Positions 1 to 7,582 of a DNA stretch of 39,862 bases are shown piece after piece; position 1 is the first letter of the stretch; the number at the start of each line of letters is the position of its first letter. The translations under genes were made by a program, and so were the position numbers. The stretch is taken from NCBI RefSeq assembly GCF_011806575.1, contig NZ_JAATOO010000033.1, positions 1 to 39,862 on the forward strand, in the 5' to 3' direction. The notes beneath the pieces were generated by a model. That model was not told where the DNA came from. It made no database searches and saw nothing but the letters and a program-made list of their open reading frames with translations. This stretch comes from Vibrio hepatarius (lineage in GTDB: Bacteria; Pseudomonadota; Gammaproteobacteria; Enterobacterales; Vibrionaceae).

Positions 1-64
1 AAGAAGTTTTCACCTCTCTAACACCGCTGAAGCCTTGTGCTGTCTGCCGTGTCAGTGGATGCGC

Positions 65-92
65 ATTATAGGGAGTTCTTTCGGCTTAGCAA
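65..92 (-). promoter_or_regulatory. rRNA operon P1-type promoter (minus strand)
   Basis: Read on the minus strand there is a perfect TATAAT at 70-65, a 16-bp spacer, and a TTGCTA -35 at 92-87. The bases after the -10 (TATAATGCGCATCCACTGACACGG, split here as TATAATGCGC and ATCCACTGACACGG) closely match the E. coli rrn P1 start region (CTCCCTATAATGCGCC followed by CACTGACACGG), including the GC-rich discriminator expected for ppGpp control. An A/T-rich tract at 100-122 sits where a UP element would be. The promoter points out of the window, so a 16S-23S-5S operon probably starts just left of base 1. The rRNA itself is not visible. Confidence 0.82.
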
Positions 93-116
93 GCGAATTT
101 CGCGTTTTTTTTCATT

Positions 117-149
117 AAAAAAGCCTGAATGAACACGTTTCATCCAGGC
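117..149 (-). terminator. Rho-independent terminator after the VOC gene
   Basis: On the minus strand an 11-bp stem (139-149 with 123-133, one G-U pair) and a 5-base loop are followed by six Ts (122-117). It lies downstream of the 366-773 gene and directly upstream of the rrn-type promoter, so it would stop read-through into the rRNA operon. A weaker hairpin at 234-257 (AGCCTC/GAGGCT) may act in tandem. Confidence 0.75.
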
Positions 150-188
150 CGAGTTTTACACTCACGATACCCTCATCTTACTCCAAGC

Positions 189-212
189 TTATTCACAAAA
201 TCCTGTGGATAA
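189..212. promoter_or_regulatory. Inverted pair of DnaA-box-like sites
   Basis: TTATTCACA (189-197) and TGTGGATAA (204-212, i.e. TTATCCACA on the other strand) both fit the DnaA box consensus TTATNCACA. They face each other with a 6-bp gap, about 100 bp upstream of the rrn-type -35. What is seen is sequence matching only; binding or function is inference. No origin-like cluster of further boxes or AT-rich unwinding element is visible. Confidence 0.4.
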
Positions 213-365
213 GTAGCACCAACACTACAATAAAGCCTCTATCTGTTTTATGAGGCTCGTGAAAAGCGCGTTTTAGCAGATTCATTTCCTTTCTATATAG
301 AGAGAAACATAGCCAAACGTCATCGTAAGTGAATTGAGATGTTTTTTAGTCGTTAGCTCTGAGCG

Positions 366-773
366 CTAGGCGATATTACAGTGCAACATCCAACGTACGC
401 CGAACTTATCTTCTACTTTACCGAAACGTGCGCCCCAAAAGGTATCAGCTAATGGCATCATGATTCGTCCGTCCAGTGATAACTTATCAAACAACTTAGC
501 CTGCTCGTCTAAACTATCCAATACTAAGGATAATGCAACGTTGTTGCCTTTCAGCTCTTTCGCTACCACACCATCGGATAACATCAGCTTCATACCGAAT
601 GCTTCAAACTCAGCGTGCATTACCCAATTTGGGTCTGCACCTTCTATAACTTGAGGAGCGTCTTTAAAGTGTTGCTTCGTTACCACAACACCTCCGAAGC
701 AAACAGAATAGAAATCTAAAGCCTCTTCACAACGACCAGCAAAGAACAAATATGGGGTTAAGTTGTACATCAT
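366..773 (-). CDS. VOC-family (PhnB/YjdN-like) protein
   Basis: A 135-residue protein of the vicinal oxygen chelate/glyoxalase fold, closest by pattern to the PhnB/YjdN '3-demethylubiquinone methyltransferase-like' group. It starts with the typical NLTPYLFFAGRCEEALDFY stretch (residues 4-22) and ends with FGVRWMLHC (123-131), the usual closing beta strand. No reaction can be assigned: PhnB-like members are mostly uncharacterised. The start is MM; AAGGAG lies just upstream, with spacing that slightly favours the second Met. It is a single-gene unit ended by the hairpin at 117-149. The family call is fairly sure; the function is unknown. Confidence 0.8.
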   Translation of the reverse strand: MMYNLTPYLFFAGRCEEALDFYSVCFGGVVVTKQHFKDAPQVIEGADPNWVMHAEFEAFGMKLMLSDGVVAKELKGNNVALSLVLDSLDEQAKLFDKLSLDGRIMMPLADTFWGARFGKVEDKFGVRWMLHCNIA

Positions 774-834
774 TTATCTCCTTCATCTATCTAAAAGATA
801 GACAACTTTTTGATAAGTGGAGGAAAAATGATAG

Positions 835-1836
835 TTAGCTGTCAAATTCTTTAAGTGAATCACGTTCAATCAGTCGCGGCGCAAATTGCATTTCAACTTG
901 ACACTGTTTGCCCACAATCATATTGGTCAGTAGTAATGCGGCTGCTCTTGCCATTTCACTGATAGGGAAATGAACCGATGTGACGGTTGGATATAAATCT
1001 TCACATCTCTCGATACTGTCAAAGCTAACGATCGACAACTGCTCAGGCACGCGAATGCCAACTTCGTGAAGGTATTGCATCGCCCCTACGGTCATCTCTT
1101 CACTACAGGAAAAGATAGCGCTTAGCTTTTGGTTAGACGTTAACAACTGTTTCGCTGCCTGATAACCACTTTGTCGACCGTAATCTCCTTCGGCGCACCA
1201 CTCTGTTTTGACTTCTATCTTCGCCGCTGCCATGGCATCAAGATAACCTTGTTTACGTCGAAGGCTGTTCTCTCTAGAAGACGGACCAGAAATACAAGCT
1301 ATATTGGTGTGTCCTTTACTCAATAGATGCTCGACAGCTATGCGGCTGGCTTGAGCATGGTCAAAGGTAATGCAGCGATCTTCGAGGCCTTCAACGTCGC
1401 GGTCGAGTAAAACAAATGGCGTGGGTGACTGAGCGAGGACTTGCAGCTCTTGATCCGACAAGTAACGACTATGGAGAACATATCCTTCGCAGCGCAAATC
1501 GTTAAACCTTTGCACCGCTTCTTTTTCTCCATCTGATGAATGATGGCCTTGAGCAGTGATCAAGAATTTACGGTGCAGGTCAAGCTCCGTTTGTACTTGA
1601 TCCATCATGGTACCGAAGAAGCCACCGGTATAATAAGTCACTAGCAAGCCGACCATATTCGTTGAAGACGTCGCTAACGAACGAGCAATCGCACTTGGGC
1701 GATAGTTCAACGTTTTCATTGCTTCTTCAACTTTACGGCGAGTCTCTTCTTTGAACTTACCTTCACCATTGATAATACGAGATACCGTCGAGCGGTTAAC
1801 ACCCGCCAGCTCCGCAACATCTTTAATCCTTGCCAT
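835..1836 (-). CDS. LacI-family transcriptional regulator of the chb-type operon
   Basis: A 333-residue LacI/GalR repressor. The start at 1836 (MARIKDVAELAG) is chosen over an upstream in-frame ATG because it opens directly with the DNA-binding helix-turn-helix and has AAGGA 5 bases before it. Residues 1-55 hold the HTH and hinge helix (STVSRIING; YRPSAIARSLA); the rest is the periplasmic-binding-protein-like sugar sensor (VGLLV; FSCSEEMTVGAMQYL; IVSFDS). It is the last gene after the PTS and hydrolase genes, 100 bp beyond chbG, as is usual for the Vibrio cellobiose/glucosamine-dimer cluster. By inference it binds the palindrome at 6178-6191. Inducer identity is not visible. Confidence 0.88.
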   Translation of the reverse strand: MARIKDVAELAGVNRSTVSRIINGEGKFKEETRRKVEEAMKTLNYRPSAIARSLATSSTNMVGLLVTYYTGGFFGTMMDQVQTELDLHRKFLITAQGHHSSDGEKEAVQRFNDLRCEGYVLHSRYLSDQELQVLAQSPTPFVLLDRDVEGLEDRCITFDHAQASRIAVEHLLSKGHTNIACISGPSSRENSLRRKQGYLDAMAAAKIEVKTEWCAEGDYGRQSGYQAAKQLLTSNQKLSAIFSCSEEMTVGAMQYLHEVGIRVPEQLSIVSFDSIERCEDLYPTVTSVHFPISEMARAAALLLTNMIVGKQCQVEMQFAPRLIERDSLKEFDS

Positions 1837-1866
1837 ACATTCCTTTACGTATAAATAGAGGGAAGA

Positions 1867-1908
1867 CTGCCAGAACAATTGAATTTACGTTAGGGGGAGT
1901 TCTGGCAG
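1867..1908 (-). other. Intergenic hairpin between chbG and the lacI-type gene
   Basis: Ten-base arms CTGCCAGAAC (1867-1876) and GTTCTGGCAG (1899-1908) enclose 22 bases. There is no T-run on the minus strand, so it is not a standard terminator. It could be an mRNA processing or stability element separating operon and regulator, or a protein site. Function unknown. Confidence 0.45.
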
Positions 1909-1936
1909 CCTTTAATTATCATACTCTTACGTTATG

Positions 1937-2677
1937 TTAATTGACATTTAAAGCGGAATAATCCGTGACTTCGATTGCGTGACGCTGCAAAAGCACCGCT
2001 AATTTATCGTCGGTTAGAATCGAAAGTTCTTTCTCGCGCTGATTGGCGTAGCTACTACCATCAAGCAAAGGCTGATCAACGATAGCCGGATGACACATCA
2101 CTTCCACCACCTGATACTCTTGGCTGAGCTCAACAAGCTGCTTAACCAATCGCTCAAGATCCACACCTTTATCATAGAAATCATGACAGAACTTATAACG
2201 AGTAGGATGTGTCGGATGGTCAGTCATATCAACGCCGCGCAGTGGAACCGCATACTTCGCCGCAACCTCTTCGACAACGGGAAGTAAACTAGGATGCACA
2301 TGTACATGATGATGGCTGTCAATGTGGCTCAATGTCAGTCCAAGGCTTAGAAAATGTTCGACCTGTGCAATGCACTCGTCGTACACCGCGCTCGCATCAA
2401 AGCTCTCTTTTTCCCAGAACTGGTTGTAGCCAAGGAAATGACCACTTTCATCGCTAAAGCCCGCATATGACATAAGCGGTTTTCCTAGTGTAAACCGCAA
2501 GTGAAGACCAACCTTTAAGCTCGGTAAGTCTTTTGCTAAGGCCACTGCGTGTTGCTCTGCAGGCATACCCACCAGCATAGTGGTTGATTTCACTACCCCT
2601 TCTAGGTTTGCTCGTACAATACCGTTGTTCACCCCTTCCGTCAGGCCAAAATCATCCGCGTTGAAAATGACTTTCAT
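1937..2677 (-). CDS. chbG: ChbG/YdjC-type carbohydrate deacetylase
   Basis: A 246-residue YdjC/ChbG-family metal-dependent deacetylase. ChbG removes an acetyl group from N,N'-diacetylchitobiose-6-phosphate so that the ChbF-type glucosidase can work and the regulator is induced. Visible motifs are NADDFG (6-11, metal Asp), GLHL (58-61) and the His-rich HIDSHHHVH (118-126) that supplies metal ligands, plus CHPA near residue 195. It is cytoplasmic with no signal peptide. It lies 14 bp after the GH4 gene, so it is in the same operon. Family assignment is firm. The exact sugar (chitobiose or another dimer) is inferred from context. Confidence 0.88.
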   Translation of the reverse strand: MKVIFNADDFGLTEGVNNGIVRANLEGVVKSTTMLVGMPAEQHAVALAKDLPSLKVGLHLRFTLGKPLMSYAGFSDESGHFLGYNQFWEKESFDASAVYDECIAQVEHFLSLGLTLSHIDSHHHVHVHPSLLPVVEEVAAKYAVPLRGVDMTDHPTHPTRYKFCHDFYDKGVDLERLVKQLVELSQEYQVVEVMCHPAIVDQPLLDGSSYANQREKELSILTDDKLAVLLQRHAIEVTDYSALNVN

Positions 2678-2691
2678 CGTTTTATCGTTCC

Positions 2692-4014
2692 TTACAAACT
2701 GGTGAGTTTAAATTGCGGTAAGAATTCACTGTTTTGCTGCAGAATGTCGTCTAAGATCGCCTTGGCTCGGCCAATATCCGGCACTAGCGGGTTGTTGGCT
2801 AAGGCCATCAATGCACTGTCATAACAGCCATGAACTGCAGCTTCGATAGCCAATTGTTCATATGCTTTCACCTGATGCAACAGTCCACTGATGTTGGGTG
2901 ACAACTCACCAATCGCCAATGGTTTTGCCCCCCAACTTCCAATCACTGCGCTACATTCGATGACCGCATCATCTGGTAGAGAGTTAATCGCGCCGTTATT
3001 CAGCACGTTAACCACATGGATTGAATTCTTGTTGTTGTAGATTGCGTCGACCAAATTGAGTGACGCATCAGAGTAATACGCACCGCCACGCTCCTCTAGT
3101 TGAGCAGGCTTATGATCCAAGTCAGGTTGCTTATACAACTCGAACAGTTCCGCCTCAGTCTTCATTACTTGCTCGGCTCGAGTTCCTTGTTCCTGTGCAC
3201 TCTGTTTCTCTTCCGCTAACATAGCATCAGTTTGGTAGAAGTATCTATGATATGGGCAAGGGATCGCGTTTAACGCTTTCAAAAAGCTTGGGTCCCAAGG
3301 TTCTTCCCAGATATTCTTCATGCTGAAATTGGCGCCGTCGCCAACTTTGGTCAATACCTGCTGAGTGATGTCTTCACCCGCTAACCAGGCTCGATGTACC
3401 CACACCAAGTGGTTTAAGCCAGCGAACTCTAACTGCAACTCATCTGGCTCACACGCCATCATTTCAGCAATCATCATTTGCATAGAGACCGGAACGTTAC
3501 ACAAACCGATACTCTTCACTTTGGTGTATTTATTGACGGCTTCCGTCACAAGTCCAGCAGGATTAGTAAAATTCAACATCCAAGCGTTCGGCGACAATTC
3601 TTCTATATCGCGGCAAATATCTAGAATAACCGGAATCGTACGGAGTGCTTTAGCAAAACCGCCCGGCCCTGTGGTTTCTTGACCGACCACATCGTATTTC
3701 AGAGGGATACGCTCATCGTTCGCCCGGGCACTCAACCCTCCTACACGAAATTGGGTCATCACAAAATCGGCGTCTTTAATCGCCGCTCGGCGGTCAAAAT
3801 CAGCAATAATTTCTATCTCTGCGCCTGCTTTCTTCACCATTCTTTCAGATAAATCGCGGATGATTTCTAGCTTTTCAGCCCCTGCTTCGATATCCACAAA
3901 ATGGATAGTTTTGACTGGCAATGTATCCAGACGCTTCAACACGCCTTCTACCAATTCTGGCGTATAACTACTCCCACCACCAATGATGGCTAACTTAATC
4001 GACTCTTTAGACAT
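2692..4014 (-). CDS. chbF: 6-phospho-beta-glucosidase, glycoside hydrolase family 4
   Basis: A 440-residue GH4 enzyme. These NAD- and Mn-dependent hydrolases cut the phosphorylated disaccharide delivered by the PTS using a redox-elimination mechanism. Seen: an N-terminal Rossmann motif IGGGSSYTPEL (11-21), NFTNPAGL (148-155), Cys172 in LCNVP and His202 in GLNHLVW, the last two being the usual metal ligands. Length matches E. coli ChbF/CelF. It starts 9 bp after chbA, implying co-translation within the operon. The natural substrate could be chitobiose-, cellobiose- or (GlcN)2-phosphate; context and the adjacent deacetylase favour chitin-derived dimers. Confidence 0.9.
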   Translation of the reverse strand: MSKESIKLAIIGGGSSYTPELVEGVLKRLDTLPVKTIHFVDIEAGAEKLEIIRDLSERMVKKAGAEIEIIADFDRRAAIKDADFVMTQFRVGGLSARANDERIPLKYDVVGQETTGPGGFAKALRTIPVILDICRDIEELSPNAWMLNFTNPAGLVTEAVNKYTKVKSIGLCNVPVSMQMMIAEMMACEPDELQLEFAGLNHLVWVHRAWLAGEDITQQVLTKVGDGANFSMKNIWEEPWDPSFLKALNAIPCPYHRYFYQTDAMLAEEKQSAQEQGTRAEQVMKTEAELFELYKQPDLDHKPAQLEERGGAYYSDASLNLVDAIYNNKNSIHVVNVLNNGAINSLPDDAVIECSAVIGSWGAKPLAIGELSPNISGLLHQVKAYEQLAIEAAVHGCYDSALMALANNPLVPDIGRAKAILDDILQQNSEFLPQFKLTSL

Positions 4015-4023
4015 GTCGCCTCC

Positions 4024-4332
4024 TTACTGAGATATCTGCTTATGTAGCGCCACCATCTCGGTCGCCAGCTCTTGTGCTAGAATCGTTGTCATCAAGTGGT
4101 CTTGGGCATGCACCATAACCAACGTCATTGGCACATTGCCTTCACCTTGATCTTCTTCAATCAACTGAGTTTGGATTAAGTGCGCTTTATTCAGACACTC
4201 TTTTGCTGAGGCCAGTCTTTGTTCCGCGGCTGAGAAGTCTTTTTCTCTCGATAAACGCAGAGCTTCATAACATAGGCTGCGCGCTTCACCTGCATTGCAG
4301 ATGATTTCCATAACGACCAATTCTTGTTCCAT
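4024..4332 (-). CDS. chbA: PTS lactose/cellobiose family IIA component
   Basis: A 102-residue cytoplasmic phosphocarrier of the Lac PTS family. The C-terminal VHAQDHLMT motif is intact: His75 aligns with the phosphorylated His89 of E. coli ChbA and Asp78 with its metal-binding Asp. The protein lacks the short N-terminal extension of E. coli ChbA but is otherwise full length. It passes phosphate from HPr to the IIB protein encoded at 5806-6111. It lies between chbC and chbF in one minus-strand operon. Confidence 0.92.
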   Translation of the reverse strand: MEQELVVMEIICNAGEARSLCYEALRLSREKDFSAAEQRLASAKECLNKAHLIQTQLIEEDQGEGNVPMTLVMVHAQDHLMTTILAQELATEMVALHKQISQ

Positions 4333-4353
4333 CTCTTTACCCTTATAAATAGA

Positions 4354-4373
4354 GGGCCGCAGAGTCGCAGCCC
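4354..4373 (-). other. Intergenic hairpin between chbC and chbA
   Basis: On the minus strand GGGCTGC pairs with GCGGCCC (one G-U) around a GACTCT loop, 11 bp after the chbC stop codon. There is no T-tract, so it may be a transcript-stability or processing hairpin that adjusts the IIC:IIA ratio. That role is inference. Confidence 0.4.
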
Positions 4374-4383
4374 TAGTGTTGAC

Positions 4384-5727
4384 TTACGCAGTGACACCTT
4401 GCCCCGCAACGGTGCTCGGTTGTTCAGCTTGTTTCTCGGCGGGTACTTCATCCGCGAGTAGCTGCTTTTCAAACATCTTGAAGAATGGCAGGTAGATAAA
4501 TAGGTCAAGGATCAGCAACCCACCGACCAATAAGACAGGGGCAAATGTCCAACCACTACCCCAAGACGCACCGACCAAAGCTGGTGTTGTCCAAGGTGTG
4601 GTTGCGACACCCATGCCGACAAAGCCCAAATACACAGCAAAGTAAGCGATGGTGGCATTGATAACCGGAGCAAAAACGAACGGAATAAATAGAATTGGGT
4701 TCATTACGATTGGGCTACCAAAAATCACGGGTTCGTTGATTTGGAAGAACCCTGGCACCGCACTCATACGACCGATACTTTTAAGGTGTGCTGAGCGGCT
4801 AAACGACATCAGGATCACAAGCGCCAGTGTTGCACCAGAACCACCGATAAAGATGTAGAAATCCCAGAACGGTTGTGTAAATACGTTCGGAATCGGGTCG
4901 CCCGCTACAAAGGCTTCAATATTGGCACCGATGTTAGTTAAGAAGATTGGCGATAGCAGACCAACAACAATCGCTGCACCGTGGATACCCGCAAACCAAA
5001 GTAGCTGACAGAGCAACAACGCACCGATAATCGCAGGCAGTGAGTTAGACGCACTGATCAGCGGTTTAAACATCGCCATTACGGCATCTGGGATCAGCAT
5101 GTCGTACTGACTTTGGACGAACAGGCTCAATGGATACAGAGTGATAAAGATCGCCAGTACTGGAAGTAAAACTTCAAACGAACGAGCGATCGCTGGCGGT
5201 ACTTGTTCCGGCATTCTGATCGTGATGTTATGCTTTTTCATAAAGCGGTAAAGCTCTACCGAGAAAAACGCACACATAACCGCGGTGAAGATACCTGTTC
5301 CGCCCATATGGGACATCGACAATACACCATCTTTTGCTGGCGCCGCGACAAGCAAGAATGACATCAATGACAACACCGCACTGGTAATCCCGTCCATTTT
5401 GTAGGCTTTGGCCAAGCTATAAGCGACACCAAGTGAGACAAAAATCGTCATGATCCCCATCGACATGTTAAACGGCATCATGATGGTATCGAAGTTACTG
5501 GTAGCAAAATCGACCCAGACACGACCAAATATATTTTGGGTATCTTCAGAAAAAGGAGGAAAAGCAAAGATTAAAATAAAGCTACCGACAATAATAAACG
5601 GCATAGCCACAATAAATCCGTCTCTCATAGCTCGAACATGTGGTTGATTACCAACTTTAGCTGCTAGCGGCGCTATATGCTTTTCGACGATTCCGATAAT
5701 TGAATCATAAAGCTTCATAGATTCCAT
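4384..5727 (-). CDS. chbC: PTS lactose/cellobiose family IIC permease
   Basis: A 447-residue integral membrane transporter of the Lac PTS family, carrying the disaccharide across the inner membrane while IIB phosphorylates it. There are about ten hydrophobic segments (for example residues 35-54 and 221-250). Typical family stretches are PFIIVGSFILI (40-50) and GFFQINEPVIFG in the second half, whose NEP-V-FG signature lies in the substrate site. The 40-residue Glu/Ala-rich C-terminal tail is cytoplasmic. It follows chbB after 78 bp containing a hairpin. Substrate is inferred from the neighbouring deacetylase and GH4 enzyme. Confidence 0.92.
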   Translation of the reverse strand: MESMKLYDSIIGIVEKHIAPLAAKVGNQPHVRAMRDGFIVAMPFIIVGSFILIFAFPPFSEDTQNIFGRVWVDFATSNFDTIMMPFNMSMGIMTIFVSLGVAYSLAKAYKMDGITSAVLSLMSFLLVAAPAKDGVLSMSHMGGTGIFTAVMCAFFSVELYRFMKKHNITIRMPEQVPPAIARSFEVLLPVLAIFITLYPLSLFVQSQYDMLIPDAVMAMFKPLISASNSLPAIIGALLLCQLLWFAGIHGAAIVVGLLSPIFLTNIGANIEAFVAGDPIPNVFTQPFWDFYIFIGGSGATLALVILMSFSRSAHLKSIGRMSAVPGFFQINEPVIFGSPIVMNPILFIPFVFAPVINATIAYFAVYLGFVGMGVATTPWTTPALVGASWGSGWTFAPVLLVGGLLILDLFIYLPFFKMFEKQLLADEVPAEKQAEQPSTVAGQGVTA

Positions 5728-5754
5728 CCTTAAATTTTGGACAAAAGAGTCCTT

Positions 5755-5774
5755 ACGCCAAAATATATTGGCGT
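5755..5774 (-). other. Intergenic hairpin between chbB and chbC
   Basis: Perfect 7-base arms ACGCCAA/TTGGCGT surround AATATA in the 78-bp gap between the IIB and IIC genes. A hairpin after a small first gene often stabilises its 3' end and raises its yield relative to the membrane protein. Only the structure is seen. Confidence 0.45.
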
Positions 5775-5805
5775 GTGTTAAACGGTTTAAATTAATGAAA
5801 TTTAA

Positions 5806-6111
5806 TTAGTTAATTAAATCGAGTGCTTGCTGAAGGACTTCATCCCCTTTCATCATTCCGTATGCTTGAGGAGAAATAGCCGCAATACTCTTACCGTGCT
5901 CCTGAGCAGTCTTGCTCAACTCTTCAAGCTGAAAGCGCACTTGCGGGCCAAGCAAGCACACATCGTATTCTTTGATCGCCTCATCAAACGCATTGACCGA
6001 CAATGCATCAATTTTGCATTCAATCCCTTTAATTTCAGCAACTTGCTCCATCTTCTTAACTAACATACTGGTCGACATACCAGCACTACAGCATAAAAGT
6101 ATCTTCTTCAT
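5806..6111 (-). CDS. chbB: PTS lactose/cellobiose family IIB component
   Basis: A 101-residue IIB phosphocarrier. The start at 6111 is preferred to an upstream ATG because MKKILLCCSAGMSTSMLV is the family N-terminus and GGAG lies 7 bases before it. Cys8, in C-S-A-G-M-S-T-S, is the predicted phosphorylated residue, accepting phosphate from His75 of the IIA protein and passing it to the sugar bound by IIC. First gene of the operon, downstream of the operator at 6178-6191. Confidence 0.92.
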   Translation of the reverse strand: MKKILLCCSAGMSTSMLVKKMEQVAEIKGIECKIDALSVNAFDEAIKEYDVCLLGPQVRFQLEELSKTAQEHGKSIAAISPQAYGMMKGDEVLQQALDLIN

Positions 6112-6147
6112 AACCTTACTCCACTGTTCAATATTCAATCTAAGCAA

Positions 6148-6191
6148 ACTGTAGCAAGTTTAAGCACAACAAAAAAGCGCAACCGGTTGCG
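6148..6191 (-). promoter_or_regulatory. chb-type promoter with LacI-family operator
   Basis: CGCAACCGGTTGCG (6178-6191) is a perfect 14-bp palindrome with the AACCGGTT centre typical of LacI/GalR operators. On the minus strand a possible extended -10 TGCTACAGT has its hexamer at 6153-6148, with a poor TTTTTT -35 at 6176-6171, directly next to the operator. Repressor binding here would block the promoter. The palindrome is plain; the promoter assignment is tentative. Confidence 0.65.
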
Positions 6192-6196
6192 TTGTG

Positions 6197-6212
6197 CGTG
6201 AACAAAATCTCA
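6197..6212 (-). promoter_or_regulatory. Putative CRP site upstream of the chb-type operon
   Basis: CGTGA-ACAAAA-TCTCA keeps 8 of the 10 core positions of the CRP consensus TGTGA-N6-TCACA. Its centre would be about 63 bp upstream of a start predicted from the TACAGT -10, close to a class I position, and just outside the LacI-type operator. Catabolite activation of a PTS operon is the expected logic, but the match is imperfect. Confidence 0.4.
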
Positions 6213-6983
6213 TTTTATGAAGAAAAATAAGTGGGTATTGTGCGAAAAATGACTGAAATCAAATAAGGCACTTCCTCTAAATCGACTATTTAATTGTTAA
6301 AACAATAGATAAAGAGTGACCTAACCATTTCGGGTTAGCTACGAACCAATAATTGCATTTACTAATAATTAGTATGTAAAAGAGGTATTCAATTTAATTA
6401 TCTAACTCTTATAGAGTTAATTTTATAAACTGCCACATACCGTAACAAGCCGTTCCAATTGTTGATAATTAAAAGAGAATCCACCCATTTTCGTCCTAAC
6501 AATCATAATTAGTAAGCAAAGATAAGACCGAAACGGAAATTTTAATCTTACACATTAGAAGCATCCGATTTTAAGTCGTAGATCGTTGAAGATTATATTC
6601 CCGATCGTTCACTTAAGATCAGCGGAAATAGCGCCTAAGTTTGTGTTTCCTTGTAGCATATTGAATACGCATAAAGCCGCGTATGAAATCCTTGCTCAGA
6701 TGTATACTACTCCTTGCTACTAAATCTCTTGTTACGTTCATACTTAGCTCATACCAGAAGAAAATCAACAAATTAAGCAATTGATTTACAAGGAATTAAT
6801 AATAACCCCAAAAGAGAATCCTTATCCGTTCAACCTCTCAAGTTAGACCGTCTTATTTACGAGACATTGCTATTTCACCGAGTACCTATACTCACTTTGC
6901 CTGAAGAAAAAAGCACTACTCAAGGCACAAATAAATACCTATTTAATACATGGATATACATAGAGATACACGGAGATAAGATC
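6213..6983. other. Long A+T-rich intergenic region upstream of the amyloid-like operon
   Basis: About 770 bp with no credible gene. It separates the divergent PTS operon and the amyloid-like operon. Small symmetric elements are visible: ACTAAT-A-ATTAGT (6361-6373), TAACTCT-TAT-AGAGTTA (6403-6419), CTAACC/GGTTAG (6321-6338), ATACGC/GCGTAT (6665-6684), and a GATCGTT direct repeat at 6581 and 6603, spaced 22 bp. An upstream in-frame ATG exists at 6867, but the segment 6867-6983 lacks a signal-peptide-like or conserved protein. The size resembles the long control region of curli operons. Confidence 0.5.
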
Positions 6984-7562
6984 ATGCAACTTAAAAAAAC
7001 TTCAATTGCACTAATCGTCTGCTCATTATTTGTTTCTGGTGGCGTACTTGCTAATGGGGGCCATGGCGGCGGCCCTTCTCTAGATGTTGCTGACAGCTTC
7101 AACACGGATGACAGCTTCAACAAAACCTATTCAAACTCAAACAATGGTGATGATGGCAATACTCTAACATCAACATCAAACAGCGCAGATGACAGCTTCA
7201 ACCACACTTACACCAAGTCTGACAACGGTGATGACGGTAACAGCTACTCTAACGATCAAGATTGGTCAAACGATCAAGATTGGGATTTGGACTACACCCA
7301 AACAGATATTGATACTGATATTTCCGTAGATCTAGATATGGATACTATGGTGGCAACTAGCGCACTTCAAGGTACATTATCAGGAGTTTCTGTTTCATAC
7401 GATTCTACAAATGCTGTTGTAGCCTGCTGTAGTACTGTGAGAGTAAAAAACAGCAACTCACTAAACGGCTTTGATAGTGCGTCTGGTATTACGTCGGTTG
7501 CACAAAACGTTGGCGGTAATGCTCTGACTCAACAAAGTGTCGCAATTAACGCACAAAACTAA
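6984..7562 (+). CDS. Exported repeat protein, candidate amyloid/matrix subunit A
   Basis: A 192-residue protein. The start at 6984 has GGAG 8 bases upstream and opens with a Sec signal peptide (MQLKKTSIALIVCSLFVSGG, probable cut after LANG or VLA). A Gly/His patch (25-30) follows. Then come two copies of an Asp/Asn/Ser-rich unit: DDSFNKTYSNSNNGDDGN (42-59) and DDSFNHTYTKSDNGDDGN (69-86), period 27 residues. The rest is an acidic D-rich stretch, a vicinal Cys pair (ACCST), and a C-terminal module GITSVAQNVGGNALTQQS (168-185) also found in the next two exported proteins. First gene of a four-gene operon. Not recognised as a named family. By composition and neighbours it is a candidate major fibre or matrix subunit of a Fap-like system. 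Confidence 0.72.
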   Translation: MQLKKTSIALIVCSLFVSGGVLANGGHGGGPSLDVADSFNTDDSFNKTYSNSNNGDDGNTLTSTSNSADDSFNHTYTKSDNGDDGNSYSNDQDWSNDQDWDLDYTQTDIDTDISVDLDMDTMVATSALQGTLSGVSVSYDSTNAVVACCSTVRVKNSNSLNGFDSASGITSVAQNVGGNALTQQSVAINAQN

Positions 7563-7582
7563 ACCATTAGAGGGAGAAAGCA

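Noticed and set aside
189..212. Chromosomal replication origin
   Set aside because: Only two DnaA-like boxes, no AT-rich unwinding region, and no dnaA, gidA or rctB-type neighbours are seen.
6867..6983. N-terminal extension of the first amyloid-like gene from an upstream ATG
   Set aside because: The internal ATG at 6984 has a good ribosome site and starts a classical signal peptide, which an extension would bury.
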